Source: Nilaparvata lugens (lineage: Eukaryota > Arthropoda > Insecta > Hemiptera > Delphacidae). From it: a stretch of 64,000 nt of DNA. Where the stretch lies: assembly GCF_014356525.2 (NCBI RefSeq), contig NC_052516.1, forward strand, positions 26,478,796-26,542,795. Reading direction: 5' to 3'. Shown here one piece after another: positions 1-17,160 of the stretch. Numbering within the stretch: position 1 is the first letter of the stretch; every line of letters begins with the position of its first letter. The translations under genes were made by a program, and so were the position numbers. The notes beneath the pieces are model-generated. The model worked only from the letters and a program-made list of their open reading frames with translations. It had not been told where the DNA came from and searched no databases.

Positions 1-1544
1 TCATTAATAAAAAACTACCTTCATGAATTTTCCTAAACTTAATTTTCTTCCGAATTTTTTCATGTCTGAACTCACATTATGCTGAGTTATTGAAACTTGT
101 TAACTCTAAGAAACTAACAAAAACTCTATTCAAGAGTATTAATGTTCAGGCTTACACAAATTGTAATAAGATATATTTGTGACTGCTATTCATATTCATA
201 AATTTGAATAATTTATGACAGCTTATCATGAAATTGAATTATTTGTGACAGCTAATCATGTAGATTTATTTCCTCTTTGTTCAAAACATCTCCTTGTTAT
301 ATAACTTCATAGTTTACAATGCACACAAACTGTTTTAATTCAACGCTAAGTACACGAAAAATCCTCACAAATTGTGAAAATTGAAGAATCCGGAATGTTT
401 TGGAATTATACAGTAATTTGCAGAACAAAGAAAAGTTCTCTATGATAAGTTCAATAAATTACTATATACTAAGAATAAACTGACTGCAAGAAACTGGAGA
501 ATGAGTTTTTGTGAAAAACAATTCTGGACTCAAGTGAATCAAGTAATGAGGAACAAGAATGAGCTCAGGAACCTTTCTCGGACAATTACATTATGGAGCC
601 GTCAGAATGGAACAAGGAACTTTTTCATGAGTCCTACAAGTTTCATAATACTGAGGGGCTCTTCTAATAAAATAGTAGAGGGAGAGGTATTTTAGACGCT
701 AGCATGTCTGGAGAACATAATTTCTTAATTTCATTAGCAACGAATTAGTCGGGTCTTCTTTTGAACAAACAAAAAAGGCAAGAAAATATAGAGAGATGGA
801 GAAGTAGAAGACAAAAAAGGAGATGAATATGGAGGAGAAGAAGAGCATAACAAGAACAAGAACAGGAATGGGAAGAAGAAAAAGAAGAAGATGAGGAGGC
901 GGAGGAGGAGGAGAAGGAGAAAAACACGCAAAATAGATGATGGAGCATTCTATGGTACCCTGCCTTATTTTTTGTGGTTACTGTGCTATAGAAAGCTATT
1001 CATTCCGATTTTATTATCCGAAAGATTCTCAGATCACACTCAAGCAGGCATCCATGCATGAAAATATGTTTGGGATTTTCAAGATTCTATATCTATCTTT
1101 ATTCTATCTTTCTAAAATACCTGATAGACTTCGAATGATGTTGTAAATATTTCCATAGATAAAGGATAAGCATAAGAGCACACATAAATTTCTTGTCTCT
1201 GATATTACTCTAGAAAGACTTGGGTTTGGATTTCGATATTTTATAATATTGGTAATTGTTTCATTCAAAGTTTGTGTGATTTGTACTTTCTTATTGAGAT
1301 TGCAGCATTTTGTAAATATTCTTACTCTGCTATTCAATTTCTTCCTCTTCATCTTTAAAATCGAGATTGAAATTTTTTAGATATAATTTTATGACAGTTA
1401 TTTCAAATCATTTTGTGGCTGATTTTCCTGAAGTTAGAACCTATGAACCTTTTTCAAAAGCTTTCCAAGTGTAATGTCCAACTACTCATGCATAGGCTAC
1501 CTATAGAAAGACTTGGGAGCGGAATTCTATATGTTGATTAAAAT
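1..1544. other. AT-rich non-coding DNA, no gene seen
   Basis: No open frame here has codon structure, splice signals or domain motifs that convince me. A purine-rich tract (about 770-925) produces long low-complexity frames on both strands that are composition artefacts. Confidence 0.6.
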
Positions 1545-1635
1545 CTTATCTAAATTTGGGAGAGGCATAGCACAAGGTTACATAATTTTCTCTTTCTCCC
1601 TATGATTTTGATGATGTACTTAATGTATGAATCAA
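1545..1635 (+). repeat. Dispersed repeat, likely retroelement 3' end
   Basis: The stretch beginning CTAAATTTGGGAGAGG and running through a pyrimidine tract to GATGTACTTAATGTATGAAT recurs at 23,312-23,425 and 62,892-62,995. There it ends in an A-rich AATAAAAAATAAAT tail, which suggests the 3' end of a non-LTR element. The family was not identified. Confidence 0.5.
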
Positions 1636-1673
1636 TTAAGATTAGGGAATGTTGATTCGATCATTTGATGTCA

Positions 1674-2003
1674 CGATTTAATTACTTGAATGGAATGATG
1701 GAAGCGAAAGAAATATGTGAAAACAAGTTTGAAGAAGACTTATGAGAATAGAAAGATGCAGTGAATAGAGAAATAAAGTAAGTAAATAGATAATTAAGAA
1801 TTGGCAATTCTAGGTACGGCAGGTTTATATGTTGTATTCAATATCTCGATTCAATTACTTGAATGGAGGCGAAAGAAATGAAGAAGAAGAAGACTTTGAG
1901 AGGACTTTTGAGAATAGAAAGATGTAGTGAATAGAGAAATGGAGTAAGTAAAAAGATAATTAAGAATTGGCAATAAAATACTAGGTTAGGCAGGTTTGTA
2001 TGA
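1674..2003. repeat. Imperfect tandem duplication, about 160-bp unit
   Basis: Two diverged copies (about 1,674-1,831 and 1,847-2,003) share ATTACTTGAATGG, GAGAATAGAAAGATG, AGTGAATAGAGAAAT and AAGAATTGGCAAT in the same order. Small insertions separate them. Confidence 0.7.
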
Positions 2004-3084
2004 AGTACTAACTAGATAATTGGTAGTTTACATTAAATTCAAGGAATGTCTTAATTCAAAGCAACAAGGATGATAGCCTTTCATTGGGATGCATCCTCAG
2101 CTCAATAATTGTAAGAGTATTACAATTATTGTAAATTGTATAAACAAATGTATTATAATTGTTTTACAATTGTAAAACATTTACTAGGCATTTGAGATTC
2201 ATTACGGTACTAATATGAGAGTCATTTATAACATATAGCAAAAATTACACCACAACAAATTATAGCACAGCTTAGCGAGTATAATTGAGATCCAATAGAA
2301 GTATAATTAGAAATTGTGCGCCATTCAGAGGTACCACCATAGAGAAGATATAGCATGGGAAGATACCCCAGTATATAGGTCGTTTAAGATCCAAATTTTT
2401 AGCCTATTTCTTGTTAACTCACTCTCGATCTTCTTGTTTAGTGTCAACTACTGTCCATTACTACTGTTTTGTTGGGGAGAGAGTGTGAGTAGCCTATGAG
2501 AGACTATCGTCACAAAGCTCCACAAAAAACAACTACTAAGACTATCGGCTTGAGTTAACAGTGAAATTTGCAACATAAATGCCCTATACCATGTTATTTA
2601 TTATTATGCTATCTTTTCACTTTGATACAGCTTTGTACGATAATTATTTGTATTACGGAACAGTTTTTTTACAAATAAATATATGAATATTATAATATTT
2701 TAACATGCATTGTTTCTATCATATATTCACAAATATCAAAATAAGAGTCATTGCTTTTTTTTCGACTTACCGAACCGCAACTATCTCCAATATTACAAAA
2801 TCAACAGCAAATGTTTGAACATACCTGGAGAGAAGGAAAAATAATATTATTATAAAATCGAAATTATCGCAATATTATAATCAGAAGCATTAAACAATTT
2901 GGAACTATTTCAATTCATGATTATTCTTAATGAAGAAAAATGACAAGAGCATGTGCAAAATGATCAAGTAGAACCAGTGAATATAGAATGTAACATTCTA
3001 GAGAATATAACATTCTAGAGAATATAACATTCTATAGATTGATATAAAACATCTAAGATAATCAATGAAAAATCCGATCCTTAT
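2004..3084. other. Non-coding DNA with a short triplet repeat
   Basis: No supportable gene. At about 2,992-3,040 an 18-bp unit (AACATTCTAGAGAATATA) is repeated nearly three times. Around 2,110-2,185 there are several short palindromes of TTGTAAAAC/GTTTTACAA type. Confidence 0.5.
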
Positions 3085-3520
3085 CAGTTTTCCGCTAATT
3101 ATTACAGAGCAGCTAAAGAAGCACAATCAAATTCAGTAAAGTTTTCCGTCAACAAGTAAAACTCACGAGTTTATTGAGAGCCCAATTGAACATTGCAAAG
3201 CAACACAATCGAATCTCGTCAGTTTTCCGTCAACAGGTTGAACTCTACTAAATTATTGAAATAAACATAACAAATCAGCTAGAGCAGCTCAATCGAAATC
3301 CGTTAAGTTTTCCGTCAACAAGTAAAATTCACGAAATTATGAGAGCCCAATACTAAATTATTGAAATGAACATAACAAATCAGCTAGAGCAGCTCTCAAT
3401 CGAAATCCGTTAAGTTTTCCGTCAACAAGTAAAATTCACGAAATTATGAGAGCCCATTCAAACATTACAAAGCAGCTAGAACAACACAATCATATTCCGT
3501 TCAGTTTTCCGTTATCAAGT
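3085..3520. repeat. Minisatellite-like array, 80-110-bp units
   Basis: The core GTTTTCCGTCAACAAG or close variants recurs near 3,089, 3,142, 3,221, 3,306, 3,414 and 3,501. Between copies lie conserved linkers (AGAGCAGCTCAATCGAAATCC, CACGAAATTATGAGAGCCC). Unit length varies, so this is a decayed higher-order array. Confidence 0.8.
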
Positions 3521-3839
3521 AGCCCCACTTGTTGCCCCACAATTTAATCACACAACAAAGTTCACAGGACCGACAAAACCACAAGGACTTAACTGAACAA
3601 CAGGCCTGCGGTCGGTACTTCATTCAAGCCCTTGGGGACTTAATTATACGATCCGAAGAAGTCCCCACTGCCTACTTCGATTAAGTATCCCACTAGTGCT
3701 ATGGTACTTAGCTTCTGCCCTTTATTCAGCAATTAGCTCGAGTAAGTACTTCATTAAAGTACTTGACTTAAAAGGCTAGTCAACAATTTACATGGTACAG
3801 TACGCAAGTATCAATTGAGTGATACAGCCACTGAGCCAT

Positions 3840-3930
3840 TCAATAGAATAGCTCATGATTCAGCTAATATAGCTCATAATACAGCTCATAATATAGCTCA
3901 TAATATACAGCTATAGTATAGCTCATGTAC
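3840..3930. repeat. Short tandem repeat, about 15-bp unit
   Basis: ATAGCTCATAATACAGCTCAT-type units repeat about five times with small changes. Confidence 0.6.
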
Positions 3931-4791
3931 CAAACCAGATCAGAATGTACTCAATACAGCCACATGGATGTATCAATATTCAAAATAATAATCGAGATTA
4001 TGAATATTGTCCCATCCAGTTGAGGATGAGAAATACATGTGTCTATTGGATAAAATCTAATGAATGTTCAAGGGATTAATTCATATTCAATACATTCATT
4101 TACCTAATAAGCGTGCTGAATTAATGTTTCAATGAATTCAATAATCTCGGTTGACTTTTAAGTGAATGTTTCAAGAACTGTATTAATATTTATTCATTCA
4201 TTTATTTATTTATTTATCTATTTATTTATTCATATATTTATCTATTTATGTATTCATTTATTTATTTATACATTTATTTGTTGATATAGTTACAAATCAT
4301 ATGAATATGATCGGGATATAATTCCACTGTTAGAACAACAGGCATAGCCCAAAACTATTCTGTTCCCAAATTTTGATAAAAAGTAAAATGTCCGAAAAAA
4401 TAGGTTATGTTCTTACTGAGGAAAGATAGGTTCAATTTATGTCGAAAAATATATATGAGCTAGAAATTATGAGATGATGCTTCAATTAATTCAATACATT
4501 TTCTGTTGACATTGACATAAATTGAGAAAAGTGTTTCAAAAAAATTGAATAGATTCAATCTCTAAAAAAGATTTTGTACTGTATACCATTTTTTTTTCTT
4601 GACTAGAATTGCAAGTATTTGATACTTTTGGAGAAAAAGCAATATCTATTTGCTGGTCCTAGGAGTTAGCGAATATGATAAAAAGTTCAATCAATGAATT
4701 ATAAGAGCAGTGGATTACAAACTTCACAAATTTAAGTCATCAAGTCTACCAAAATGCGTACGGAATAATTGATCCCTCATCTAGCCGCTTC
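3931..4791. other. Non-coding DNA with TTTA microsatellite
   Basis: No gene seen. An imperfect (TTTA)n/(TTCA)n tract occupies about 4,189-4,285. Confidence 0.5.
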
Positions 4792-4971
4792 AGGCTAGGC
4801 ACACACCAGTTAGTCCAGACAAGACATGATCAGACACAATACTTCACATAGTTGCTTATGAAGACATGTCTAATTGCAATGAATAATCGGTGTGTGTTGC
4901 GTCATAAGCAACTATGTGAAGTATCCGATCATGTCTTGTCTTGTCTTGACTAAGTTGTGTGTGACTAGCCT
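4792..4971. mobile_element. Palindromic MITE, about 180 bp
   Basis: The two halves are inverted copies. AGGCTAGGCACACACCAG at the left pairs with the complement of GTGTGTGACTAGCCT at the right. ACTTCACATAGTTGCTTATG pairs with CATAAGCAACTATGTGAAGT around the centre. There is no coding capacity. I cannot fix the target duplication, so the superfamily is open. Confidence 0.75.
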
Positions 4972-5921
4972 TACAGTCTACAGAGTGTGCATAACAACTA
5001 TTCAACAATCAAAAAAGCAACTGAATCCATATTTTTACCTGAAAGTAGAGTTTCCCATCCATTTATCAGTGATCTCCAACTTAGATAATGTTCTAAAGAG
5101 AACTTGATTTGAAATGCCTCCATAGTTCTAATCACTTAGTATTTATTCATTCATCTCAAAAGCTAGGCTGACTACAGGCATAACACCCAAAACAGTGTTC
5201 ACTACTATTTACAATCATAATGAGCAATTACTGTGAAAAAAGGAATCCAGTACATGCAATTGACAAAATGAATAGAAATAAATGTAAGAAGCCTATCAAT
5301 ATTATTGACAGTCTATCAACAAAAAAATTATCTATATCATAAGCTAATGATACAAGTACAGAATCTTTTTAATTAGACTGGTAGAACTTCTGTGTGGAGA
5401 ATATTGATAGAATTTATGAGCCAGTATCTAATAGAAATTTTGTGTGAAGTGCAGTACTTTGATAGATGCTATGAGCTAGTACCTGATACAGCTTTCTGTA
5501 CCATACTCTTCACCATTTTTTATTCCCCATGAAATTCTGCCCACTCAATGGATCCAATCGTAAAATCGGTTAATTAATTCAATAATTTGGGGGCTCTCGA
5601 CCAACAATAGCCACAGAACTAACCATGAAGCCATACCCATAATATCATCATCATCCATTCTTTAATTTAATTTCTATTATAGACGGGGACCTCGCTATTC
5701 TATAGGTATGTCCCATACAAAAGGTCACAAAGCATCTCTGGGAGACCCTTCATGGCGTGTCTTCTTCGAGATAATCGATTTTACGAACAATCGACGTCAG
5801 TTGAATCGATTAATCAATCCATTTTGCGTTCGATAGAATCGACATTGAGAATTTAACGCTCAATCTAACCGCAGAGTCTGTGTGATGTAATTTTCAATAT
5901 GCAGGTCTTATGTACGTATTT
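4972..5921. other. Non-coding DNA
   Basis: I see no gene, RNA or clear repeat. Two phrases around 5,385 and 5,440 (GAACTTCTGTGTGGAG / GAAATTTTGTGTGAAG) look like weak diverged duplicates. Confidence 0.4.
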
Positions 5922-6060
5922 TAATAATTATTGAACGAAAATCCAAATTGAATGCTGTAAATCACCCCGACAACTAACTGTTGTCAATATTTGTAGTAGC
6001 AGAAGTCTTCGGGGTGGTTGACAACATTTCATTTAAAGCTTCGTTTAATAATAATTATTA
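5922..6060. mobile_element. Small palindromic MITE
   Basis: AATAATTATTGAACGAA at the left end is answered by TTCGTTTAATAATAATTATT at the right end. Internal CACCCCGACAAC and GGGGTGGTTGAC are also inverted. A related half-copy lies at about 32,410-32,470. Confidence 0.5.
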
Positions 6061-6304
6061 ATTCATTAGAATTTGAATAAATGTAATATCTCAGTAATTT
6101 CCACCTTATGTATCTTATTTTGAATATATTGATTTGGAGTAGTAAATTTTTGAAAGCGTAGTTTTTTAATTTCTCAATATTTTCCCAACTAATGAGTAAT
6201 ATTGGAGTGATAAAATATAACAATCAAGTCATTCCATATTATTAGCTCATAGAAATTCAACTTATACAAATAAAAGCAGCAGAATTACGAGTATATTCTG
6301 CTAA

Positions 6305-6410
6305 GGATGATACCCACATTAGATCTAGGCTTGTGCGTGGGTGATGAATCAGTTGATGTTGATAAATGATCGGACTTACTACTTTAGGTGGGTTTCAAAC
6401 CACCATGATG
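6305..6410 (+). repeat. Dispersed repeat, plus-strand copy
   Basis: The order CCCACATTAGATCTAGGCTTG, GCGTGGGTGATGA, TTTAGGTGGGTTTCAAACCACC is found inverted at 31,565-31,660. Identity is unknown. Confidence 0.5.
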
Positions 6411-6716
6411 AGATTTTTGAACTTATAAATGGTATTTAGAGGAGTTTGGCTCTTGAAGTAGACAAGAAAAAGACTTGTTCAGTCTGACTTCAATGGTAAG
6501 ACATAACAAAAAGGTAAGACTTATCTCTACTACTACGTCTACTACTAAGACTTCCACTTTTACTTCTACTACTTACTACTTCTACTTCTTACTTCGACAA
6601 CGGTAGTAGAAAGCTCATAGGGCTTAACGTATCTCAACTATAGAGTTGCTTATCAAAGCGACCCTACACCAATCGCTTCCTTACTCATGTAGTCATGAAG
6701 TACAATAATCACATTT

Positions 6717-6852
6717 GGGTTGATAGAATTGGCTAACTTGGAACTCGCTGATCCCATGTTAAACTGCCATATGATCAATACTACACCGATCAGAGCAGTT
6801 TTAATTTATTCATGGAGTCAGCGAGTTCCGAGTTAGCCAATTCTATCAACCC
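6717..6852. mobile_element. Short MITE with about 35-bp TIRs
   Basis: GGGTTGATAGAATTGGCTAA opens the element and its exact complement TTAGCCAATTCTATCAACCC closes it. Inversion continues through GGAACTCGCTGA with one mismatch. Total is 136 bp and non-coding. Flanks read CATTT and ATTCA, so a 3-bp ATT duplication is possible but unproven. Confidence 0.8.
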
Positions 6853-7961
6853 ATTCATTTATTTATGGATTTGTATGGAATCACTCATTACTTGAACTGT
6901 TATTGAAAGATGTTATTGAAAAACAGGCCCCTCAAACTCCTCTTCCAAATTCAAATTAATATATGTGTTAAATTAATCTATTATTTATTAGTTTGATAGT
7001 ATGGTATGAGATTTTGTAATATTTCTCCATAATTGAAAGAATAAGACTTTGATATTGTCAATACCACTTTTATTTATTCGAAAATGAATTCATAATTCAG
7101 TACCAGGTTTCATGGTAAAACCTACCACATCTTCAGCTGAACTAATATGTTTGTTGTTGTTGGAGGAACCTATTATTTATTAATCTTCAATTATGTAGTA
7201 CTAGTATATTATGTGATATAGTTCGAAATGAGCACATTTAAATACGAAAGACTATAGTTCAAAATGTCTCCAATGCCTCAAACTTTCCATGTTATTGTTA
7301 AACATTTGAATAATCAACAAAAACTAGTTGATTTTTCATAACTGAACCACTCAAGCTACTAAGCAAATTTGTCGTTAAAAATCAAGCCGCACCGAAATTA
7401 TTTCAGCAATACAAAGAGGTGATGTCTCTCTCTCTCTCTCTCTGCAGAACCTCAACCACGAACTATGGGGTTGTTCTTCTCCTACAAACGAGCAGAGCAA
7501 TAAAAAATGATGTAGATCTCGGATAAGACGAGCTCATGAGATGAGGGCCCATAACTCATTTTCGAATAACATAAAAAGTTTGGGGCGCTGGGGACATTTT
7601 GGACTGTGGTCTGTCCTATTCAAATGAGCTTATTGTTGGTTGTGATGTGTGTGGATTACTCACACACACACATATATCTATGTACACACATTCATGCATG
7701 TATGAATAAGCATATCCACATATATAGCCTACACCTGAGAGCGGGGATGATTTAGAGGGGACTTATGATGGAAGATCGTTATCAGATACTGCCGGGACAT
7801 TTTCTCTCTTTCTATCCCACTCTCTTCCCACTCACGCTCTCTCTATCTTTGCCTTCCTCTCTCACTTCATCATCGACCTCTCAAGAGGGCTGATAGCTGT
7901 GTTATTGAGATATTTCAGATAAACCATGATATAAGTTGTATTATTTGAAAGCTCTCTGCAG
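6853..7961. other. Non-coding DNA with CT and CA microsatellites
   Basis: A (TC)n run lies at about 7,427-7,443 and CACACA/TATATA tracts at about 7,660-7,730. A CTCTCTCTGCAG acceptor-like site at 7,444 is followed by a short frame with no donor, so I do not call an exon there. Confidence 0.4.
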
Positions 7962-10199
7962 TGGAAATAATTTTTCACCCTCACATGAGATGATACCTGG
8001 GATAAAACAATTTAGGATGCTTTTCTTCAGGGCTGAACAAGGTAAGAAGAGATACGCCCACACCTGTTTACATATGTGGCATATGAATAAATATGTTCAA
8101 ATATATAATAAACTGACGGATTTGTGGTGAATGTGCATGGGTAGGTATTGTTCTATACTGGAGATGACAAGTGTAAGGTTTTATCTTAGAAAGTGGTTCA
8201 AAAATTCTATTGGGATACAAGATTGGGGTTTTGACTTTTTTTATTCCTCTATAACAGTGCAATAATGGACACGTTGAGCCGTCGGTCCCGGCTGCCTAAA
8301 AAGCAGTCGTTAGGTCATGTCAGAGGCCCTGAAATTGATCAGTTGCGACCTGAAAACTCTGACACCAGACCTGAGCCAGCCAGGTCACACGATATTATTA
8401 TTATTATTATTAGTGCAAAAATGTTATGAACTATGAGCATATCATTTTAACTATAAAGTACAGATAATAATTATCAACGTATGGCTTTCAATGGTGGGGG
8501 GACGCAAGGGTGGTTCCACGTCGCCGTATATAGTCCAAAGTTCCCTGATGGAAAACATTGGGAAACCGGAAACTAACGTTATAGTTAGTACAATACTTTT
8601 AATTTACACTTTTCACTCAGTAAAGTAAATAAAATAAAGTTCTCTCTGATGAAAAGAACATAAGAAGTACATAAATACCTATCTTTCCATCCCTGTAATA
8701 ACAAATCTTACAATAATAAACACGAGGCTCGTATCAAGAGTGGTCTAACACACAATTATTCACACGATTTCCATTGGGGTTGAAAGGTAGTTTCACCTAT
8801 TTATTCTTCTCCATCATCATTATCTTGGTGTCCTCGAGATAAAATTGTAAGTAATACTTAAGGAATACTCAAGAGTTGATACTCAATGGAGAAATACTTA
8901 TTCAATACTATTAATACAATTGTTATTATATGGTATACAATGATCGCGAGAAGAAGTCAGGCTCAGAACCATGCGGCCTAACAAATATTGTTACAAGATA
9001 GTTTCATCAATCCATTCCTCATCAAAAGTGGTAGTGCTATATCATTGCAGCTTTAAAAATGATATTATTAAAATACTCATGTATCTATCATTACAATGAC
9101 AGAATGAAAACAGGAATTACAGTTCTTGTCGCGGAATTTGGAGTTTCAGATAATACATATTATTGTGTAACGAATTCAGACAAAGACAAGGCTACGACGT
9201 TAGCATGTTTTTCGACCCCAAATAGCATTCCTTTAGTTTGTTTGGATGGGAATGGAAATATTTTCTACCTAAATGTTTCAAAACCTATGAAAATACAATC
9301 AATCGCCCAACAATCAAATTTGCTCATCTATTTCACTATCTATGACGAAATGTATGTAATAATGCGTTTTTGAACTATCTTTGACACACATGTGAGTACT
9401 AGTTTCAAGGCTGTGCAAAGGCTAAAAATAAACTTTCTACTCGTAATATTTTTGTGAGTTTTTCGATTTGTATATCATTAAGCTATCAAAATGAAAAACT
9501 TTTCTCGAGAAAACATTTTTTCCGATCATAACTTTTTTAGATATGAGCGCCATCAGATTTAGAGGATAGACCCTTCATGATATTGTTGATCTATTAAAAC
9601 AAAAATTTTCTGAAAATATCAATTTTTGAGATATTTATTCAATTTACCAAAAATAACTCAACAAAAAGTTAGTTATTTCTGGTTCAAAATGATTCAATTT
9701 ACTAAAAATAGCCAAAAATAACTTTTTGTTGAGTTATTTTTGGTAAATTGAATAACTTTATCAAAAATTGATATTTTCAGGAAATTTATGTTTTATTAGA
9801 TCAACAATAACATGAAGAATCCATCACATGAATCTCATAAATTTATATCTTACCGAATTTGAAATGTTCTGTCCCAACATTTCAAACTTCAGGCGCTCAT
9901 ATCTCAAAAAGTAATGGTCGGAGAAAAAATGTTTCCTTGGAATTTTTTTTTTCATTTTGATAGCTTAATGATATACAAATCGAAAAACTTTGAAAAATAT
10001 CACAAGTAGAAAGTTTATTTTCAGCCTTTGCACACCCTTAATAACTGATATTCAAAAATTAGACTGTGGTGTCGTCGAAAATAATTCAAAAACGAATCAA
10101 ATTTGCTACCGATTCATACTCACATTACCAAATGAAGAAATAACACGAACTCTAACATACAGCGATTATTCTATGGCTGATCTTTGTGGCAAATTTTGA
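7962..10199 (+). CDS. Candidate multi-exon gene, product unrecognised
   Basis: Three exons join in one open frame. Exon 7,962-8,041 lies between GCTCTCTGCAG and CAAG|GTAAGA. Exon 9,051-9,351 lies between TATATCATTGCAG and GAAAT|GTATGT. Exon 10,025-10,199 follows TTTATTTTCAG and ends at TGA. Phases agree at both junctions: G|CT at the first and AT|C at the second. The predicted stretch is about 185 residues, starts in mid-protein (no initiator found upstream) and has several cysteines and hydrophobic beta-like segments such as GITVLVAEF and SIPLVCL. I do not recognise a domain. Intron 1 contains a retroelement tail (8,262-8,413). Intron 2 is almost filled by a palindromic MITE whose right end supplies the acceptor. 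It would be a gene nested in the large first intron of odd-paired, on the opposite strand. The weakest part is the 80-bp first exon. A decayed pseudogene is the alternative. Confidence 0.38.
8262..8413 (+). mobile_element. Non-LTR retroelement 3' end with (ATT)n tail
   Basis: The segment with TGAGCCGTCGGTCCCGGCTG, AGCAGTCGTTAGGTCATGTC and CTGAGCCAGCCAGGTCAC ends in an (ATT)n run. I recognise this as a widespread insect LINE/SINE tail, from memory only. It is 5'-truncated and non-coding. Confidence 0.6.
9409..10037. mobile_element. Long foldback MITE, 629 bp
   Basis: The arms are inverted copies of nearly half the element. GGCTGTGCAAAGGCTAAAAA at the left matches the complement of the right end (GGGTGTGCAAAGGCTGAAAA read inward). 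Both arms contain CGATTTGTATATCATTAAGC followed by TATCAAAATGAAAA. It is non-coding, and the target duplication is unclear. It sits in the last intron of the candidate gene and contributes that intron's acceptor and the first 13 exon bases. Confidence 0.85.
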
Positions 10200-10907
10200 A
10201 TCTATTGAATGTAAGAACGTCATCAGGACACTAAACTTCCAGTATCATTTCAGGGCAGGAATTTTGTAGGCGCATTGCTGGATTACGGGTTAGAATGAGG
10301 TTGAAAATCAAGTGAATATATTTATAAAACTTGGTTGCAGAAAGGAAAGGAGAAGGGAGCAGAAGAAGAAGAGGAGGAAGGAGAAAAACGATAGAGAAAG
10401 AGTGGAAGCTGATGTAATAGGTTCAAGAAACCGATGGTAGTCTAATGTTGGGTGGATACGTGACTCCTAGTAACTGAATACAAATCAGTACTTGTGACTT
10501 GTGACGCACAATTTACAGATAAATAAGATCGAAAAATAAACTAAATAAAAAAGACTACATCAAACCAAACGATGATGCCTAAAAGGAGCGTAGCGTACGA
10601 ACGGGAAGAGAAATGAGAGAAAAAAGAAACAACATGAAAAGTAATGAAAAAAGAATAATCACGAGGTAGCCTATAATATGAACACCACCGAACTTTGGTT
10701 GAAAGAGAGGGAGAAAAAGAAAAAGAGACATAGAGAGAGTGTTTGTGAGTGAGAGAGAGTGTAGAGAGACTCAAGCCACGATCAAAAATTTATCATCTTA
10801 CTTTTTGTTTAGTTTTCGTGCCTATAACCTTACTCATTTCTCTCATCCAGGTTTTTTTTCTGTAACATGCATGTAGTTGTCTGAATTTGAGTAATGGTTG
10901 TACAGGG
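10200..10907. other. Non-coding, GA-rich DNA
   Basis: Purine-rich tracts (10,340-10,410; 10,700-10,765) give spurious serine/leucine-rich frames on the minus strand. No gene seen. This is the last unique DNA before the A/B duplicated block. Confidence 0.5.
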
Positions 10908-15887
<4,980 letters not shown>

Positions 15888-15889
15888 TT

Positions 15890-16135
15890 CTACGGAGGTT
15901 CTAGTCGTAGTGTGTCACCAGGAGGCGGTGTCCAACATACTTTTTCACTATCAATACCTACTATATCACCATTAAATAGTGTCCAACATACTTTATCACG
16001 TTTTATGTCACCAAAAAGCTGTCTCCAATATAATTTTCCACTTTCTTCATACACTATCTCACTAACAAATTGTATCCAAGATAGTTTCTCACGTTCTAGT
16101 TGTCCTATATCACCAAGAGGTGGGAAAAGACTCAT
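15890..16135 (-). CDS. 81-codon upstream ORF in the odd-paired leader, copy A
   Basis: An ATG-started frame ends with TAG two bases before the presumed odd-paired ATG, in another frame. The peptide has internal degenerate repeats built on GDI and KVCWT/KLYWR motifs about 18-20 residues apart. This matches a roughly 55-60-bp degenerate DNA repeat with CCAACATACTTT and TATATCACC phrases on the plus strand. Copy B keeps the frame open with one glycine-to-cysteine change. No known domain. It may be a translated regulatory uORF or only a repeat-generated open frame. The transcript start has not been determined. Confidence 0.3.
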   Translation of the reverse strand: MSLFPPLGDIGQLEREKLSWIQFVSEIVYEESGKLYWRQLFGDIKRDKVCWTLFNGDIVGIDSEKVCWTPPPGDTLRLEPP

Positions 16136-17160
16136 GAGGATTTGATAACTCCATTTTCATTCCCTCAATTTCCCTCTGTCTTTGTACCTCATCGCAGATT
16201 TGAAAATTTTGTTTGGTTAAGCTTCTAATTTCAGTGAAAATTTCCTGGTCATTTGGTTTTCATTATTTTTTGTGGTGATCCACACGCTGATAGTACCTAT
16301 TTTACTTTTAACCTAAAGTTCTAACCAAAATTTGGTGGTGGAATACAAAAGTTACAGTTTTTCTCTTATTCTATAAATCACACACTTAACTTGACTGTCA
16401 TAAACAATACCTCTTATACACACGCAAAACTAAACTTTTCATATTTTCCCACCGGCATATCTTCACATATCATTCAGGGAGAAAATTTCCAAACGAAAAA
16501 CAAAATACAGGATGATCTTCGGTGATTGAATTTTTTGTTTTGTCCCACCCAATATATAATATAGTTCCGAACTATCAATAACAGTAGAATATCCGATCAC
16601 AAAACATCCGATCTTTGGTGACGAGATTCTCAGATCTTTTACTCAAAATTTTTTGCTTAAGTTAGTATTTTTCTAATGAGAAAAAGCGCGCGGTTAGGAA
16701 AACACTCGTTCTTAGCAAGGAAATTTCCAATTTTTCCCCCAAAATATTTGTTCTAGTTATATTTTCCGTGTTTATCACGAACACACAAACTCTCGCCGCA
16801 CAATCACACGAACCGTCCCGTCAATTTTCTCACGAACCGAGCCGCATGAGCCGACCTCACCCGTGGATGTTCGATACACGACTGAAAGTCGAATTTCTTG
16901 GTCGCTTCCAGTGAGGACTCCCTGCCGATTCGGTCTGCACACCCCTTATCACTCTCGACCAATCAGAGGTGAGCAAACAGGCCTCGCCCCCTTTTTCGGG
17001 AAGATCCAGGACACCCTTCCCCCACCACTCCAATTGCTACAACTTCTACAACAGACCTGCTTTCGAGCTTTGCTCCTTTGCTTCATTCAGAGGAGAGCTG
17101 TTGTAGGGGAAGGAAGTCCTGTTCTCGTTCAGTAACGTTCTGTTACGTTCTGTTGGAGAT
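16136..17160 (-). promoter_or_regulatory. Odd-paired 5' leader and likely promoter zone
   Basis: Upstream of exon 1 the DNA turns locally GC-richer (about 16,680-17,130) and holds a CCAAT box (GACCAATCAGAGG near 16,957) and a doubled CGTTCTGTTACGTTCTGTT phrase at 17,133-17,152. The frame 16,863-17,135 has no codon support. No clear TATA box or initiator could be fixed for the minus strand. Both copies agree almost base for base. Confidence 0.3.

Noticed and set aside
734..948. Minus-strand Ser/Phe/Leu-rich frames
   Set aside because: Produced by a purine-rich tract; low complexity, no motif.
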